Below are positions 7,927 through 18,430 of a stretch of DNA of 64,000 bases, piece by piece. Location: contig NZ_FOJM01000022.1 of assembly GCF_900111825.1 (NCBI RefSeq), positions 1 to 64,000 on the forward strand, given 5' to 3'. Below the pieces are notes generated by a model, which was given only the letters and a program-made list of their open reading frames with translations, was not told the origin of the DNA and made no database searches. Numbering within the stretch: the stretch's first letter is position 1; each line of letters opens with the position of its first letter. A program made the position numbers and the translations under genes. This stretch comes from Pedobacter suwonensis (GTDB lineage Bacteria; Bacteroidota; Bacteroidia; Sphingobacteriales; Sphingobacteriaceae).

Positions 7927-10278
7927 ATGAGGCCACTATATCTAAAATTTTTTGTCACAGCATTTATTTTACTTTCTACGGTTACCTTGTTTGCGCAAGA
8001 ACAGCGAGGAACCATCAAAGGAAAAATTGTAGATTCGTTAGGGAACGGTATCCCTTTCGCCAATGTACAGGTTAAGAAACAAAACCTTAAAACTACTTCT
8101 GATAAAAGGGGCGTATTTAAATTGAATGCTGTTTCCACAGGTAATCAGCAGGTTAAAGTATCAATTACAGGTTACGATCTGTTCGAACAGGAAGTATCGG
8201 TTACTGCGAATGATACGGTTTCTGTTACATTTGTTCTAAAAGAACAAGCTGAAGGGCTAAATGATGTAATTGTTTCGGCAAGCAGAAGGCCAGAGTCATT
8301 ATCACAAACGCCATCATCGGTAACGGTGCTTACAGCAAAAGAACTGAATACACAATCAACAATTAGCCCAAACTTAGCCAATATACTCTCTTATAGCGTA
8401 CCCGGATTGGGTTTTTCAACCAATCAAACCGGTAACTCTGGTCAGACTTTGCGTGGTAGAAATGTGTTGGTTTTAATTGATGGTATCCCACAATCAACTC
8501 CTCTAAGGGCAGGCGGAAGGGATATCCGCAGCATAGATCCTTCTGTTATTGAGCGCGTTGAAGTGATTAAAGGTGCTACCGCGATTTACGGCAATGGTGC
8601 AGAAGGTGGTTTGATCAATTATATCACTAAAAAGGCCGACCAGGGAAAATCATTCGGAGGTTATTCTCAGGCCGGAATCACAGGAAACCTAAAAGGTGAT
8701 AGTACTATTGGTTATCGTTTTTCGCAACAGCTATATGGTAAAACAGGTAAATTTGATTACATAGTAAGTGGCATGTTCGAAAAAACCGGTGTTTTCCGTG
8801 ATGCTGATGGTTTGGTTATTTCGCCGGAATATGGTTTAGGCGAAACCAGATCTTACAATGGTTTTGTAAAATTAGGTTATAACTTCACACCAAAGCAGCG
8901 TTTGCAGCTCATGTATAATTATTTCAGTTCCAGACAACGTTCTAAATACATCACCAAAGAAGGCATTTACGGACAGTCGCCCGCTATTGGGATCTATGGC
9001 ACCAGATTAGGTGAAGATGAAGGTACAAGATTTAACCATAATGCCAATTTACAATACACCAATCAACAGATTTTTGGTAAAACTGATTTAACAGCCAACG
9101 TATATTACCAGGATTTCTATACCATTTATTCTAATTCGGCATCATTTTTCGGTGGCGGCCAATCGGCTATTACTTCTACCAAAAAAGGGGCAAGGGTAAA
9201 CCTGAATACACCATTTAATTTAACAGCTCAGGTACCAATGCAGTTAAACTATGGTTTGGATTTAATGAACGATAAAACCGCGCAAAGCTTAACTGATGGT
9301 CGGTTATGGGTGCCTGATATGAATATGGTAAACTTTGCGCCTTATCTGCAGGCTTCAGCAACATTAATTAACGATTTAACCATAAAAGGAGGCTTAAGGG
9401 TAGAAAATATCAATATTGATGTAGACGACTTTAATACCCTGGCTACCGGTGCAAACGGTGCCGGAAGTATAGCGGTACAGGGCGGTAAGTTAAATTACAA
9501 TGCTTTGGTATTTAATGCCGGCGCACGTTATTCTAAATTCAAGTTTTTTAATCCTTTTATCAGTTATGCACAGTCTTTTTCAGTATTTGAGTTGGGCAGG
9601 GTATTAAGGGCTGCAAAAAGCAATACGTTAGCACAATTGGAAACCAAACCCATCATTGTAAACAATTATGAAGCAGGTTTTAGCAGCAGTATAGATAAAC
9701 TTAATTTCAGTGCTGCTTACTATTACAGCACTTCTAAACTGGGTGCTAATCTTTTAGAGGTAAATGGTACTTATATTTCTCAACGGATTCCCGAGCGGGT
9801 ATATGGATTTGAAGTCCAGGCTGATTACCAGTTGCTACGGGAGTTGAGTATAGGTGGTAACTATGCGCAGGTAGAAGGAAAAGGAGACGTAGATAATGAC
9901 GGTAACTTTAATGGGGAGAAAGATGTGTATTTAAATACAACGCGCATCCCGCCATCAAAAACTACTGTTTATTTGAAATATTCGGGTATCAAAAACTTAA
10001 GTTTGGATGTGAACTGGATGCGTGTAGGAAACCGCGACCGTTTTAAAACGAACGCTGCAGGAAAGTATTTAATTGGTGAGGGGCCGGTAAAAGCTTTCAA
10101 CTTATTTAACGTCGCAGCAGTATACCAGGTTACGCAACCGTTGAAACTATCTTTAGGCATAGAAAACCTGTTGAATAAAGTTTATTATCCTGCTATTTCT
10201 CAGTTTTATGGCAGCAATGTTAATTATGTGCGTGGTAATGGGCGTAGGTTTAACTTATCACTGGGTTACGCTTTTTAA
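7927..10278 (+). CDS. TonB-dependent siderophore-type receptor
   Basis: A 783-residue outer-membrane receptor. A signal peptide (cleavage near Ala23-Gln24) is followed by a CarboxypepD_reg-like beta-sandwich (about 28-105), the TonB plug (about 115-225, including the VLIDGIPQSTPLRAGGRDIR region and the IERVEVIKGATAIYGNGAEGG motif), and a 22-strand barrel ending in an aromatic residue (SLGYAF). The plug and barrel resemble FhuA/FoxA-like ferric-siderophore receptors more than SusC. The PepSY membrane protein follows four bases later, a common pairing in iron uptake loci. The ligand is unknown. Confidence 0.88.
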   Translation: MRPLYLKFFVTAFILLSTVTLFAQEQRGTIKGKIVDSLGNGIPFANVQVKKQNLKTTSDKRGVFKLNAVSTGNQQVKVSITGYDLFEQEVSVTANDTVSVTFVLKEQAEGLNDVIVSASRRPESLSQTPSSVTVLTAKELNTQSTISPNLANILSYSVPGLGFSTNQTGNSGQTLRGRNVLVLIDGIPQSTPLRAGGRDIRSIDPSVIERVEVIKGATAIYGNGAEGGLINYITKKADQGKSFGGYSQAGITGNLKGDSTIGYRFSQQLYGKTGKFDYIVSGMFEKTGVFRDADGLVISPEYGLGETRSYNGFVKLGYNFTPKQRLQLMYNYFSSRQRSKYITKEGIYGQSPAIGIYGTRLGEDEGTRFNHNANLQYTNQQIFGKTDLTANVYYQDFYTIYSNSASFFGGGQSAITSTKKGARVNLNTPFNLTAQVPMQLNYGLDLMNDKTAQSLTDGRLWVPDMNMVNFAPYLQASATLINDLTIKGGLRVENINIDVDDFNTLATGANGAGSIAVQGGKLNYNALVFNAGARYSKFKFFNPFISYAQSFSVFELGRVLRAAKSNTLAQLETKPIIVNNYEAGFSSSIDKLNFSAAYYYSTSKLGANLLEVNGTYISQRIPERVYGFEVQADYQLLRELSIGGNYAQVEGKGDVDNDGNFNGEKDVYLNTTRIPPSKTTVYLKYSGIKNLSLDVNWMRVGNRDRFKTNAAGKYLIGEGPVKAFNLFNVAAVYQVTQPLKLSLGIENLLNKVYYPAISQFYGSNVNYVRGNGRRFNLSLGYAF

Positions 10279-10281
10279 GCA

Positions 10282-11370
10282 ATGAAGAACAGAACATTTA
10301 AAAATGCCATCAGGAACATTCACCTCTGGTTCGGCCTGGCAACTGGCCTGGTGGTATTTATTATTAGTGTTACCGGTGCGCTGTATATCTTTGAAGAAGA
10401 GATCAGGGATTTTACTCAAAAAGATTTTCGGTACGTAAGGCTTCAGGATAGGCCTTTCGTGGGGCTGAATAAAGTGATTTCAGCATTTGAAAAACTTTCA
10501 CCTAAAGATGAACTCAGGCTGGTAAGGATAGAAGATGCCAAGCCAAATGCGACAGTGGAACTCACTAGCAAAAAAGGGAAAGTTTATTATTTCAGTCCGT
10601 ATGATGGCAGTTTGGTTAATAAAGGAGGTGAAGACTGGCTACAGGTAGTAGAGCACATCCATATTTCGTTATTGTTGGGTAAAACAGGCAAGTTTATCAT
10701 CCAATGGTCGGTAGTTATTTTTGTAGTGATGCTCATTACCGGACTCATCCTTTGGTTTCCTGGCCAAATGCGTTTGTTAAAACAATCATTAACGATTAAA
10801 AGAAAAGCTTCATTTAAACGGCTCAATTATGATTTGCATAATGTATTGGGTTTTTATGCATCGTTTGTACTGTTGATTACTGCCTTAACGGGCTTGTACT
10901 TTGCCTTTAAAGAAGTAAAAAATGCAGCAAGTTTTTTTACCGGCAGTAAACTGGGGCAGGGGAAAGCTATCGTTTCTGCCAAACCCGCAACGATAGATCC
11001 TATACCTGTGCGCTACAATAAAATATATACCGAAGCAAAAATTAAATATCCCGGTGCGATATCTACCAGTCTTTCGCTTCGGGGTAAAGGAGAATTAAGG
11101 TTAAGGATGATTTATCCGTATCAATGGGCACGCAAGCAAAATACCTTTTTTTATGAGCAAGCTACCGGTAGAATGATCAGGGCCAAACTCTTCAAAGATT
11201 ATAATGGGGCCGATTTAATAGAGGCCACCAATTACGATCTGCATACGGGAAGGCTTTTTGGTCTTCCGAACAAAGTTCTTTCGCTTTTAGCGGCGTTGGT
11301 TGCAGCCAGTTTACCAATAACAGGATTTATGATCTGGTGGCAAAAACAGAAAAAGCGTAAAAGAAAATAA
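10282..11370 (+). CDS. PepSY-associated transmembrane protein (putative siderophore reductase)
   Basis: A 362-residue inner-membrane protein with a first helix at about residues 15-38 (WFGLATGLVVFIISVTGALYIF), further helices near 135-155, 190-212 and 330-350, and a PepSY domain in the periplasmic loops. Conserved His residues near helix ends (NIHLW, VEHIHISLLLG, YDLHNVLGFY, YDLHTGRLFG) resemble haem-binding positions in the PiuB/FpvG-like group, which reduces ferric siderophores. It follows the TonB receptor by four bases, so the two form an operon. Reductase activity is inference from family and context. Confidence 0.82.
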   Translation: MKNRTFKNAIRNIHLWFGLATGLVVFIISVTGALYIFEEEIRDFTQKDFRYVRLQDRPFVGLNKVISAFEKLSPKDELRLVRIEDAKPNATVELTSKKGKVYYFSPYDGSLVNKGGEDWLQVVEHIHISLLLGKTGKFIIQWSVVIFVVMLITGLILWFPGQMRLLKQSLTIKRKASFKRLNYDLHNVLGFYASFVLLITALTGLYFAFKEVKNAASFFTGSKLGQGKAIVSAKPATIDPIPVRYNKIYTEAKIKYPGAISTSLSLRGKGELRLRMIYPYQWARKQNTFFYEQATGRMIRAKLFKDYNGADLIEATNYDLHTGRLFGLPNKVLSLLAALVAASLPITGFMIWWQKQKKRKRK

Positions 11371-11928
11371 CAACAGCTCGTTGCTAAACGAAGTATAATC
11401 CTGTAGGCAGATACTGGTTGATTTGCTTAATAATTCGCTGAAAAATGATTTAATCATTTTGTCGAAAAAACTTAATTAGGTGTTAAATGAGTCTATGCCT
11501 AAAAATAAAGGCGATCATAATCTCTAAAAAAGATTTTACCGAAAACCGATTTTTGTTCCATTTATAAGAATGGCAGCTGCACTAGCTACCTTTAAAGGGG
11601 CTGAGCTTTCTGATGTTGCCCCATGCTTTCAGTTCATTTGGGCTAAACAGCTACTTGCTTGCATGAACATACCGTTGAGGCAGGGAAAGTGGAAAAGCAT
11701 TATTAATCTATTGGTTTAATAGCGTGACAATTCAGGCAATAGGGCTTATTGGAACGCTGACATTTGTAAGATAGTTGATCAATTGCTAAATCTCATCTGG
11801 GGAAAGCTGTCGTCTAATTTTTTCAATCCCTAATATTAGGTATTTATATCGCAGTAATTATTCTGTAACTTGCTTGTATTGTTTAAGTTAACCACTTAAT
11901 GTAATACTAAACCCAAACGCTTTACAAC
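11371..11928. other. Gene-free stretch
   Basis: About 560 bases without a supported gene. The longest ATG frame (11570-11719, 49 codons) has no recognisable family or upstream signal. No terminator-like hairpin with a T tract was identified downstream of the PepSY gene. Confidence 0.4.
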
Positions 11929-12291
11929 ATGAGTACAGATCTGGTTAAAACCTACATCCTGAACAGAAGTTCAGAAGACATTAAATTAAGCCTGATTATT
12001 GGCGGTATAGAACAAACTGCCGCCAGTTTAATTACGCTAGGCGAAGAGCTGATTTTGAAGGATTATCCTGGCGACCTCCATCAAAAGATAATCGGACAAA
12101 ATAATAACCTCCACAAAAAGGTGCTGAATATCGTTACTGTAATTACTGATACAGCGCCAAACCATAACGATACCGATTTATATGTTTTATTAGAAGGCGG
12201 CTTTGTAACCAAAGGTTATAAAATGCAGGAAGAGGTACAACCTGGCGCTTCAGCTGTTTACACTGTAGAAATTACTTTTTATCAATTTTAA
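11929..12291 (+). CDS. Hypothetical protein, first gene of an unknown pair
   Basis: A 120-residue protein I do not recognise. It has no signal peptide or membrane helix and shows alternating hydrophobic patterns suggesting a beta-rich soluble fold (for example VLNIVTVITDTA and the C-terminal AVYTVEITFYQF). The next gene starts six bases after its stop, so the pair is probably translated from one message. The partner is an exported, barrel-like protein. The gene-free region upstream would hold its promoter, but no clear -33/-7 pair was found. Confidence 0.7.
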   Translation: MSTDLVKTYILNRSSEDIKLSLIIGGIEQTAASLITLGEELILKDYPGDLHQKIIGQNNNLHKKVLNIVTVITDTAPNHNDTDLYVLLEGGFVTKGYKMQEEVQPGASAVYTVEITFYQF

Positions 12292-12296
12292 ACGCT

Positions 12297-13577
12297 ATGA
12301 AATATCTGATATTAATTGTCCTCGCAACCTTAACAGCAACCGCTTTTGCCCAAGAAGCAGATCAAAAAGAAATTAAAGAAGTGAAACTCGATTTGCTCAA
12401 GGCACCGAGCTCGCCAGCCTCGGTATTACTGGGCTTTGCCGTTACCGATATCGAAAAGCCAACGGATTTAAGCGATTTTATGCTTTCATTACAATCGGCC
12501 AGTTCATCATATACCAAACTTCCATCTAATTATGCAGTAGATATTGCGCCTTTTTACCTTTTCCGCAATAAAGGCACAGACTTTAGCACCACTGGAAAAA
12601 AAGGATTACAATCAACACGCTTTAAAGATTATTTTAGGCAAAGCTTTGTGGTTTCGCTGGCATTGCGTAATCCCGATTCGGCTTTCAACAATTTTAAACC
12701 AACCAGTACCTATGGCGCCCTGGGTTTAAAATTCTCTATTGTGCGCCCACAGTACAATGCCGAAACCAAAGAGAAATTAAACTCCATCCACGAGAAACAG
12801 CGAGCGCTGCTGATGAGCTATAAAATTGGCTTGGAAGAGAAAAGGAAATCTGCCCGTTACCAATACCTGGGTATCAGGAATATTTATTTGCTGGATTCCA
12901 TTTCTCACCTGCCATATCTGACTGAAGAAGAAAAAAAATCTCATGCGGTAGTGATGATGGATGACTCCACAAGTGAATTTTCTAAAAACGAAGTCGAAAA
13001 AAGCCAACTGAATAAAAGTTTTAAGGAGGATATTCAGGCCGAACTCGCCCAACAGTCGAAATTAGAAGCCGATTTGCAGGCTGAAGCTAAGACTTTTACC
13101 GGTAGTCGCCAGGGTCTGTCTGTGGATATTGCCGGTGGTTTAAGTGCGGAGTTCAGGGATAAAAGATTCAATAATTCGAAAATATTCAACTCAGGCGTAT
13201 GGAGTACCTTTGGTTATAATTGGGCCAATGGAAGTTCTGTTTTAGGTCTTGCACGATACCTCTATAACCCGGATGAAATATTTGCGCTGGATAATGTTAA
13301 AAACGACGTGGCTAACCTGTCTACCTTCGATACCGGTTTGCGATTTATTTATTCAAAGGGCAAATTTGGCGGCGGTGCGGAGGCAATTTATCGTAGCATA
13401 CTTTCGTCGGGAACCATAAAACCTTCGTGGCGGCTGGTTGCCAATGCCGACTATGCACTGAACGATAACCAGAAAATTATTTTTTCATTTGGCCGCAACT
13501 TTGATGGTACAATAACAAAGAACGGAAACCTTGTGGCAGCTTTAACCTTACTTTTTGGATTCGGAACAAGTAGATAA
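12297..13577 (+). CDS. Hypothetical exported protein, possible outer-membrane barrel
   Basis: A 426-residue protein with a signal peptide (MKYLILIVLATLTATAFAQ). The middle part (about 155-265) is charged and helical (EKLNSIHEKQRALL..., QAELAQQSKLEADLQAEAKT) and likely forms a coiled coil. The flanking parts are beta-rich with alternating aromatics, and the last 130 residues look like outer-membrane barrel strands (GGGAEAIYRS, NADYALNDNQKIIFSFGRN). The C-terminus is LLFGFGTSR rather than a terminal aromatic. It pairs with the small gene just upstream. No family was recognised. Confidence 0.7.
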   Translation: MKYLILIVLATLTATAFAQEADQKEIKEVKLDLLKAPSSPASVLLGFAVTDIEKPTDLSDFMLSLQSASSSYTKLPSNYAVDIAPFYLFRNKGTDFSTTGKKGLQSTRFKDYFRQSFVVSLALRNPDSAFNNFKPTSTYGALGLKFSIVRPQYNAETKEKLNSIHEKQRALLMSYKIGLEEKRKSARYQYLGIRNIYLLDSISHLPYLTEEEKKSHAVVMMDDSTSEFSKNEVEKSQLNKSFKEDIQAELAQQSKLEADLQAEAKTFTGSRQGLSVDIAGGLSAEFRDKRFNNSKIFNSGVWSTFGYNWANGSSVLGLARYLYNPDEIFALDNVKNDVANLSTFDTGLRFIYSKGKFGGGAEAIYRSILSSGTIKPSWRLVANADYALNDNQKIIFSFGRNFDGTITKNGNLVAALTLLFGFGTSR

Positions 13578-13743
13578 GCAGATGAATTCAGATCAGCTGA
13601 GGGAATGAGTAATATCACCCACGATATAGAAGATAAACAAAAAAATACTGAAACAGGTATAAATATTAAGCCACGCAGGCATAATTTGAGTTTTCCACAA
13701 ATAAAATAGCAACACAATTAGCTGGCGGTTGGTCTATTTTTTG

Positions 13744-13751
13744 TAACCTTG
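13744..13751 (+). promoter_or_regulatory. -7-like element upstream of SelW-like gene
   Basis: TAACCTTG differs from TANNTTTG at one position and lies just before the ATG at 13757. The start would be nearly leaderless. No good -33 TTTG was found. Confidence 0.3.
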
Positions 13752-13756
13752 CAAAA

Positions 13757-14038
13757 ATGGAAAAACCGCTAGTTGATATCACCTATTGCCCTAAATGTGG
13801 CTGGATGTTGCGTTCGGCATACATGGCACAAGAAATTTTAAGCACTTTTGTAGATGATGTAAAGTGTGTAACCTTAATTCCGAGTGAAACATCAGGCGTT
13901 TTTACCGTTCATGTTGGTGGAAAGTTGATTTTTGATAGAAAACAAAAACAACGTTTCCCTGAAATAAAAGAATTAAAACAACTCATTCGTGATGAGGTTA
14001 ATCCCACGAAAAACCTTGGTCATTCTGATGTGAGGTAA
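13757..14038 (+). CDS. SelT/SelW/SelH family thioredoxin-fold protein (Cys form)
   Basis: A 93-residue protein of the Rdx/SelW family. The N-terminal redox motif is CPKC (Cys12 and Cys15) inside ITYCPKCGWMLR; bacterial members use Cys where animal SelW has selenocysteine. The C-terminal part (GGKLIFDRKQKQRFPEIKELKQLIRD) is typical. The function is probably thiol redox chemistry; substrates are unknown. The gene stands alone between the unknown pair and the HTCS gene. Confidence 0.88.
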   Translation: MEKPLVDITYCPKCGWMLRSAYMAQEILSTFVDDVKCVTLIPSETSGVFTVHVGGKLIFDRKQKQRFPEIKELKQLIRDEVNPTKNLGHSDVR

Positions 14039-14243
14039 TTTACGGCTTAATCTTTAACAGCCCCAAATGCCTGATTGTTCATCGAAAATAGAAAACACAG
14101 GGTTAGCCTAAGTACTCCTGTATTAATGTATTAAAAATCTTGCGCTTTAAGCTATTTAATACTAAATCATAGCTGCTGATAGTGTGTGAAGAAAATACGT
14201 ATATTCGTTCCATACCAAATAATACCACAGTACTGTTTTCTCT

Positions 14244-17200
14244 ATGTTCCTTCTAAATAAAAAAACTGCCTGCTATATACTTATTTTGTGGATGGCTGCA
14301 GGTATTTGTTTTGCCCAGTCTTCAGCTATTCCTTTAACTTACCTGGGGGTAGAAAACGGCTTGTCTAACAATGTGGTAAATTCTTTGTATTTAGATCATT
14401 ATGGTTTTATGTGGATGGGTACCTATGATGGATTGAACCGTTATGATGGCTATCACTTTAAAGTTTTCAGAAATGGATGGGAAGATGAACATTCGCTGAT
14501 CAATAACCATATTACGGTATTAACAGGAGATAGGAAAAACAGGGTATGGGTGGGTACGCAAAAGGGCGTCTCATATTATGATTATGCCGATTCCAAATTT
14601 CATCACCTCGTTTATCTGGATAGGGGCAGAAAAAACGAGGTAACTTATGCCGTCAATTCCATTGCCATAAGTGAGGCTTCAACAGTTTATGTAGCCACCG
14701 AGGAAAAGGGGCTGTTTATGCTTGAAAAGAACAGTGGTGCAGCGGAGAGGATCCCGTTTGCTAAAAATTTTGATTTTACGGTAAAAGCGTTGTATCTCGA
14801 TAAAAATCAAACCCTTTGGCTTTTTATAAAGGATGTTGGCCTTTGTAGATATGATCATGGTCAAAACACCATCCGTTTAGTAACCAATGCCATACGTTCC
14901 GTAACTTGTATTACAAAAGGAACCGACCAGATGCTCTGGGTCGGTACAGAACGTGGCCTCTTTCAGTTAGATAAAGCCAAAGGTAGCCTTACCAGGTTTA
15001 GCGGGCATTTAAGTGACGAAAATATCATGAGTTTATTGTTGGATGAAAAACAAAAGCTTTGGATTTCAACTGATGGCGGAGGAATTACTATTTACGATAC
15101 AAAAACCCATAAAACGGATTACCTGACCGCAGGAAAAGAAAAAGGTTTGCTCAGCAGTAATTCGGTCGCCCAGGTTTACGAAGACGGGGAATCCAGAAAA
15201 TGGATTGCAACCTTACGCGGTGGTGTTAATGTTATCGATCCTGAAAATGAACAGTTTACCACGACCAAAAATGATCCGTTAAATAGAAATTCATTAATTA
15301 ACAACTTTGTACTTTCCTTTAGTGAAGACGAGCATAAAAACATATGGATCGGTACCGATGGAGGTGGTCTGAGCATTTGGGACCAAAAGCAAAATAGATT
15401 TATCAATTATACTAAAACGAGCGATCCAAATTCCTTAACCAGTAATTTTATTACCAGTATTTTAAACGACGCAGACCATAATGTATGGGTAGCCAGTTTT
15501 AGCGGAGGAATAGACCATTTTAATAAAGCAACGCAGAAATTTGTTCATTATAATTGTTTTAATACCTATACATGCGTTGATGACATCAACATCTGGAAGC
15601 TTTATCAGGACAAGCAACACAATATCTGGGCAGGTACAACGAAGGGCGGAGCATTGTATCGTTACAACAAAAACAGCGATAAATTTGAGCTTTTTGATCA
15701 CAAATTAAAGGATATCCATACCTTGTTCCAGGATTCGAAAGGCAGGCTTTGGGCAGGAAACTATACAGAACTGATCGAAATTGACCCGATCCACAAAAAA
15801 CACCGTTATACCAAGATCAACTATGCCATCAGGGCTATTCAGGAAGGATTGAACAATCAGCTATGGATCGGCACAGAAGGTGGAGGGTTATTGCTTTTTG
15901 ATCCGGAAACGAAAAATATAAAGCGATACCTTCAGCGTGACGGATTGCCAGGTAATTCCGTGCTTAATATCCTTCAGGATAATCAAGGCAACTTATGGTG
16001 CAGTACTTACAATGGACTATCCAAATTTGAGATTAAACACCATAATTTTAAAAATTACTATGCCACTGATGGTTTGCAGAGCAACCAGTTCAACTACAAT
16101 GCAGCATTAAAGCTCACCAATGGTGATTTGTTATTTGGTGGGATTGGTGGTTTCAATCTTTTTTCTCCCGATAAAATCAAAAAAAGAAGAAGGATACCTA
16201 AAATGGTGCTGACAGATTTTAGGATCAATAATATTTCCCTTGATCAGGATTCTGTCTATAACGATATCTCTATCGTTAATTTAGAAAGTATAGAAATCCC
16301 ATTTAGTGCTGCTGTCATTTCTGTTGATTATGCGGCCATAGAATTCTCCTTTCAGGATCAGATTTCTTATGCCTATTACCTGGAGGGCTGGGATAGAGAC
16401 TGGAATTATGTAAATAAATTGAGCACAGCTTATTATTCAAGGTTAAACGAAGGTGAATATAAACTGCATATTAAAAGCACTGATACAGAAGGAGCCTGGA
16501 GCAACAATGAAAAAGTTGTGTTAATTAAAATTCTACCGCCCTGGTACCGTACCTGGTGGGCTTATACCATTTACCTTATTATAGGTTCCTCGTTATTTTA
16601 TCTTTTTCAAACCTATCGCAACCGGCAGAGGAGGTTAAAACATGAGGTAGAACTCACCAACTTTAAAATGGAGCGTGAAAAGGATCTGAATGAGAAAAAG
16701 TTAAATTTCTTTACCAATATTTCACACGAGCTACGAACACCTTTAACCTTAATCGTCAACCCGATTAAAGATATTATAAATAAAAAAGAACCGGGACAGG
16801 AGCGTAACGACCTAAGTGTAGTTTATCGAAATTCGAGGCGTTTACTAAGCCTGGTAGATCAGTTATTACTTTTTAGAAAGACGGAAAGTGAAAATGATGC
16901 TTTAAAAATTGTGAAGATTAACCTGGCCAAATTTACAAAGGAGATTTTCCTTTGTTTCAATTATCTGGCCAAGCAGAACCAAATTGAATATAGTTTTGAT
17001 TGCGAAGAAGAGGAACTGGATATTTATGGGGATAAAGACAAGCTCGAAATTGTTTTTTTTAACTTACTCTCTAATGCATTAAAATTTACGCCTAAAGGTG
17101 GATTTGTGAAATTCAGTGTTAAAACTGTTGGCATGCGTGTGCATATCGAAGTGAGCGATAGCGGCCCTGGGATACCTAAACATGTGGGTGAAAAACTGTT

Positions 17201-18287
17201 CGACAAATTTTATAAGGTAATGTCGAACGAATCATTAAAAATGGGTTTTGGCATCGGGCTTTACCTCGCCAAAAACTTTGTGGAACTGCATAAAGGTAAA
17301 ATTTCGTTCCGTTCCAACCAGGGTTTTGGCACCATATTTTTGATCGATATCCCGTTTGGAGAACCAGACGCGCAGCATGGTGGCGTTTTACAAAACGAAT
17401 TAACCTATGTAAATGAACTGATTGCACAAGAAGAAGAGGCAGAAATAAACGATGCCGAGAGCGTTGGCAACCTCGAATTGCTCATTTCAGATCTGCACTC
17501 CATTTTGGTTGTTGATGACAATCCTGAAATTATCGATTACATCAAACAGATTTTTCAGGATACTTTTAAAATTTACAAAGCCGAAAACGGTACCGAAGGT
17601 TTAAAAATTTGTAAAGAGTTTCTGCCAGACATCGTGATATCTGATGTAAACATGAGTGGCCTCAACGGGATTGAACTTTGTAAAGCGATTAAAGAAGATT
17701 CAGCACTTAGCCACATTCCGGTGATTCTGCTCACCGGCGATCCGAGTCCTGAAGTAAAACTTAAAGGAATTGAAGTGGGTGCCTACGATTTTATCGGTAA
17801 ACCGTTCGATAAAGAGCTTTTTACCGCTAAAATTAAAAGCATCATTAAAAACAGGACCAATCTTCAGTCTTATTTCTATAATGAAATAACCTTAAAAAGT
17901 GATGCCCATAAAGTATCTCAGGAAGATAAAGGTTTTCTTCAAAAGTGCATCATGATAATAGAGGAAAATTTAATGGAAGACAGCTTCAATGTAAAAACGC
18001 TGGCATCTGATCTTGGAATGAGCCACTCAAATCTCTATAAAAAGATCAAAGCCACTTCAGGTCAATCAATAAATGGTTTTATCCGCTTTATACGGCTAAG
18101 AAAGGCTGCTGAATTATTAATCAATACCAATCTAAACATTAATGAAGCGGCCTTTAGAGTGGGTATCAATGATAGCAAATATTTCAGGGAACAGTTTCAG
18201 AAACTGTTTAAACTAACGCCGTCTGAGTTTATAAAGAAACACCGTAAAAGTTTTCATAAATATTATAATATTAATGGAACAACATAA
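14244..18287 (+). CDS. Hybrid two-component system regulator (HTCS)
   Basis: A 1347-residue one-protein sensor-regulator. A signal peptide (about 1-25) precedes Reg_prop beta-propeller repeats (about 30-640) and a Y_Y_Y domain (about 690-765). One transmembrane helix (about 773-793) leads to the histidine kinase with H-box SHELRTP (His828), N-box NLLSNALKFTP and G-box DSGPGIP. A receiver follows (phosphoacceptor Asp1134 in ISDVNMSG), then a C-terminal AraC-type HTH (about 1240-1340). HTCS proteins bind an oligosaccharide in the periplasm and activate a nearby polysaccharide utilisation locus. The six co-directional enzyme genes that follow are the obvious targets. Confidence 0.95.
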   Translation: MFLLNKKTACYILILWMAAGICFAQSSAIPLTYLGVENGLSNNVVNSLYLDHYGFMWMGTYDGLNRYDGYHFKVFRNGWEDEHSLINNHITVLTGDRKNRVWVGTQKGVSYYDYADSKFHHLVYLDRGRKNEVTYAVNSIAISEASTVYVATEEKGLFMLEKNSGAAERIPFAKNFDFTVKALYLDKNQTLWLFIKDVGLCRYDHGQNTIRLVTNAIRSVTCITKGTDQMLWVGTERGLFQLDKAKGSLTRFSGHLSDENIMSLLLDEKQKLWISTDGGGITIYDTKTHKTDYLTAGKEKGLLSSNSVAQVYEDGESRKWIATLRGGVNVIDPENEQFTTTKNDPLNRNSLINNFVLSFSEDEHKNIWIGTDGGGLSIWDQKQNRFINYTKTSDPNSLTSNFITSILNDADHNVWVASFSGGIDHFNKATQKFVHYNCFNTYTCVDDINIWKLYQDKQHNIWAGTTKGGALYRYNKNSDKFELFDHKLKDIHTLFQDSKGRLWAGNYTELIEIDPIHKKHRYTKINYAIRAIQEGLNNQLWIGTEGGGLLLFDPETKNIKRYLQRDGLPGNSVLNILQDNQGNLWCSTYNGLSKFEIKHHNFKNYYATDGLQSNQFNYNAALKLTNGDLLFGGIGGFNLFSPDKIKKRRRIPKMVLTDFRINNISLDQDSVYNDISIVNLESIEIPFSAAVISVDYAAIEFSFQDQISYAYYLEGWDRDWNYVNKLSTAYYSRLNEGEYKLHIKSTDTEGAWSNNEKVVLIKILPPWYRTWWAYTIYLIIGSSLFYLFQTYRNRQRRLKHEVELTNFKMEREKDLNEKKLNFFTNISHELRTPLTLIVNPIKDIINKKEPGQERNDLSVVYRNSRRLLSLVDQLLLFRKTESENDALKIVKINLAKFTKEIFLCFNYLAKQNQIEYSFDCEEEELDIYGDKDKLEIVFFNLLSNALKFTPKGGFVKFSVKTVGMRVHIEVSDSGPGIPKHVGEKLFDKFYKVMSNESLKMGFGIGLYLAKNFVELHKGKISFRSNQGFGTIFLIDIPFGEPDAQHGGVLQNELTYVNELIAQEEEAEINDAESVGNLELLISDLHSILVVDDNPEIIDYIKQIFQDTFKIYKAENGTEGLKICKEFLPDIVISDVNMSGLNGIELCKAIKEDSALSHIPVILLTGDPSPEVKLKGIEVGAYDFIGKPFDKELFTAKIKSIIKNRTNLQSYFYNEITLKSDAHKVSQEDKGFLQKCIMIIEENLMEDSFNVKTLASDLGMSHSNLYKKIKATSGQSINGFIRFIRLRKAAELLINTNLNINEAAFRVGINDSKYFREQFQKLFKLTPSEFIKKHRKSFHKYYNINGTT

Positions 18288-18430
18288 AAGTTACGCTTTT
18301 TTGTGCTTTAAAGGGTATTTAGCTTAAAACGCCCCCTGCAAAGTGTGATTTAGCCCCCTATGTAAAGCCTAAAAATTTCGGTACTTCGGGTTTGCCAAAC
18401 GATAAAAAACCGAGCAGTTTTAACCTAATA

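Noticed and set aside
7927..10278. SusC-like polysaccharide transporter
   Set aside because: No SusD neighbour, shorter length, siderophore-receptor-like plug, and a PepSY gene follows.
11570..11719. 49-residue ORF in the gene-free stretch after the PepSY gene
   Set aside because: No recognisable family, no clear promoter or ribosome-binding signal, and composition not distinct from surrounding DNA.
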